Shown: piece after piece, positions 5,074-6,291 of the stretch | Layout of the letters: the number at the start of each line of letters is the position of its first letter | How positions within the stretch are numbered: position 1 is the first letter of the stretch | From: Ruminococcus sp. UBA946 | GTDB taxonomy: Bacteria > Bacillota > Clostridia > Oscillospirales > Ruminococcaceae | Length of the DNA stretch: 6,291 bases | Direction of reading: 5' to 3' | Assembly: GCA_002293295.1 (NCBI GenBank) | Contig: DBCY01000035.1 | Location: 6,331 to 12,621, forward strand | The notes under the pieces: generated by a model | Databases searched by the model: none | Told to the model about the DNA's origin: nothing | The model's input: the letters and a program-made list of their open reading frames with translations, nothing else | Made by a program: the position numbers and the translations under genes

Positions 5074-5695
5074 ATCAAAATATAAAGAGTATAATGAAAG
5101 TATTGTTCCCGACGGAAAATTCATTAATGAACTTGCGGATAAAATGGATTGTGCCCGTACTTCTCAAAATAAAAAAATAACTATTAATAAATATGTTATA
5201 TATACAGCCGCTTTATTTATCATAGCTGGAGGATTGTTCTTTACACTGGACAGAAATAATTATCTTTCAGAAGATATGCCAATTTATGAAGAATCATCTG
5301 AATCGAATAGGTTTGAATTAAAAGGCGGTAATGTTACTGAGGATAAAGGAATAACCGAGAAAAATTATTTTAGCGATAATAATTGGTATAACGAAAATAC
5401 CGAAACGGCAGACCTACCCAAGGTTCTCGCCTCAAGGCTCTATGATAACACTGATATGGATAAGCTTTACGTCAGTGAGGAAGAAGTTTTTGATGATATG
5501 ATAGCAAGTGAGGAAGAAATAAAGGAACTTTCCTCGCTTGTTAATTTGGCAGAGGTTGCAGATGAAAGCGAGGAACCGGTTTCCCCCGTTTATTACATGG
5601 CTGTTTTTAAAAACGGCGATATAGTAAAATTTACGGTATGGAACAATTGCTTCATAACCATAAACGGTGTTAATGCTCTGTATATTATTAAGTGA
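5063..5695 (+). CDS. Single-pass membrane protein, probable anti-sigma factor (210 aa)
   Basis: No named family is recognised, but layout and context fit a membrane anti-sigma factor. A charged N-terminal part (1-42) would face the cytoplasm, a transmembrane segment spans about 44-62 (YVIYTAALFIIAGGLFFTL), and about 148 residues lie outside. The outer part is acidic (EESSES around 77-81; SEEEVFDDMIASEEE at 138-152) and ends in a probably beta-rich section with VYYMAVFKNGDIVKF (177-190). No zinc-binding HxxxCxxC anti-sigma motif is present. The ATG at 5063 lies inside the sigma gene, 6 bases after AGGAGG (5051-5056), so translation is likely coupled and the two proteins made together. It would hold the sigma factor at the membrane until a signal is sensed. 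The role is inferred from gene order and topology. Confidence 0.7.
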   Translation: MNFKSKYKEYNESIVPDGKFINELADKMDCARTSQNKKITINKYVIYTAALFIIAGGLFFTLDRNNYLSEDMPIYEESSESNRFELKGGNVTEDKGITEKNYFSDNNWYNENTETADLPKVLASRLYDNTDMDKLYVSEEEVFDDMIASEEEIKELSSLVNLAEVADESEEPVSPVYYMAVFKNGDIVKFTVWNNCFITINGVNALYIIK

Positions 5696-5773
5696 TTTCT
5701 ATTTGCCTGAATAATCATACCGGTTCCTTAGGTTTACTGCGGTTATAAGTTATAGTGTTAATGAGGTTTTATA

Positions 5774-6291
5774 ATGGAATGGCTAAAAGCGCTGAATGAA
5801 TCAATTAAATACATTGAGAACAACCTTCTTAATGATATCACTGCTGACGATGTTGCAAAGCACATAAATATCTCAACCTTCTATTTTCAGAAGATATTCA
5901 ATGCTTTAACAGGAATAAGCGCTTTTGAGTATATCAGAAACCGCCGTCTGTATCTTGCGGGAGCCGATTTAAGTTCCAGCGGAGAGAAGATAATAGAAAT
6001 CGCCGAAAAATACTGTTATGACAATCCTGACAGTTTTGCCAAAGCTTTCAGGCGTTTTCACGGAATAACCCCGTCACAGGCGAAAATAACTCCCGAAAAA
6101 CTGAATACTTTTTTCCCGCTTAAAATAAAAGTATCGCTTGAGGGAGGACATAACCTTGATTACAGAATAGAGAAAAAACCTGCCATGAAGCTGATTGGTC
6201 AGGGCCGGATATTACAGCATAATACCGCATACCACGGTATTACTACGCTTTGGGAAGAAAAAAACCATAAAGGAATTTATGGTGTTATGGT
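5774..6291 (+). CDS. AraC-family regulator with Rob/GyrI-like effector domain, 3' end outside window
   Basis: A transcription regulator that probably activates genes in response to a small molecule. The N-terminal AraC DNA-binding domain has both helix-turn-helix units: about 22-46 (ITADDVAKHINISTFYFQKIF) and about 72-103, ending in FRRFHGITPSQAK, the family hallmark. From about residue 115 a GyrI-like/SoxS-Rob type ligand-binding domain begins, with LDYRIEKKPAMKLIGQGR (128-145). Regulators of this order often respond to drugs or other hydrophobic compounds and control transport genes. The ATG at 5774 follows GAGG (5763-5766) by 7 bases. At least 172 residues are encoded before the window ends. 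It is separated from the sigma operon by about 80 bases without a clear terminator, so co-transcription is possible. Ligand and targets are unknown. Confidence 0.9.
   Translation, partial: MEWLKALNESIKYIENNLLNDITADDVAKHINISTFYFQKIFNALTGISAFEYIRNRRLYLAGADLSSSGEKIIEIAEKYCYDNPDSFAKAFRRFHGITPSQAKITPEKLNTFFPLKIKVSLEGGHNLDYRIEKKPAMKLIGQGRILQHNTAYHGITTLWEEKNHKGIYGVM

Noticed and set aside
1..6291. CRISPR array or complete insertion sequence
   Set aside because: No regularly spaced direct repeats and no transposase gene are seen; the only tandem repeat is the short heptamer array.

Overview
The window looks like low-GC Gram-positive DNA, most likely from a gut-type Clostridia (Firmicutes). The reasons are A+T-rich coding sequence, strong AGGAGG-type ribosome binding sites, perfect sigma-A promoters (TTGACA-17-TATAAT), a tRNA with an encoded CCA end, and the protein families present. 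This assignment comes from sequence character and recalled families, not from a database search.

Left part (1 to about 4050) reads as the wreck of an integrated mobile element. It opens with the last 22 bases of a tRNA gene (probably tRNA-Asn), a strong terminator, and then a complete tyrosine recombinase gene (229-1173, +). This is the usual order at the left end of an element that integrates into a tRNA 3' end. Behind it lie two minus-strand remnants of genes typical of Firmicutes conjugative elements. One is a 505-codon ORF (1286-2803) whose C-terminal third is the middle of a very large SNF2-type helicase/methylase; it stops just after the TGTP motif and lacks the ATP-binding motif I. The other is the extreme C-terminus of a TopB-like topoisomerase (3757-4053), which runs at its 5' end into a heptamer tandem repeat. 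Between these two, on the plus strand, are a truncated XRE/HigA-type antitoxin stub (2904-3056) with a perfect promoter, and an apparently intact toxin-antitoxin operon (3216-3723). That operon pairs a RelB/DinJ ribbon-helix-helix antitoxin with a YoeB-type mRNA interferase. It has its own promoter, a candidate operator over the -10 box, and a terminator. The TA operon may be what stabilises the decayed island, or it may be a late insertion.

Middle gap (4054-4581) has no recognisable gene. It holds a bulged hairpin, a weak promoter candidate and the sigma-gene leader. The right boundary of the island probably lies in or beyond it; no second copy of the tRNA end occurs in the window.

Right part (4582-6291) looks like ordinary chromosome. 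An ECF-type sigma factor gene overlaps by 11 bases a gene for a single-pass membrane protein that is probably its anti-sigma partner. After about 80 bases comes the 5' part of an AraC-family regulator with a Rob/GyrI-like effector domain, cut by the window end.

The most noteworthy points are the chimeric helicase ORF, the RelB-YoeB pairing with its three half-site operator, and the signs that several ends of the remnants are recombination junctions.
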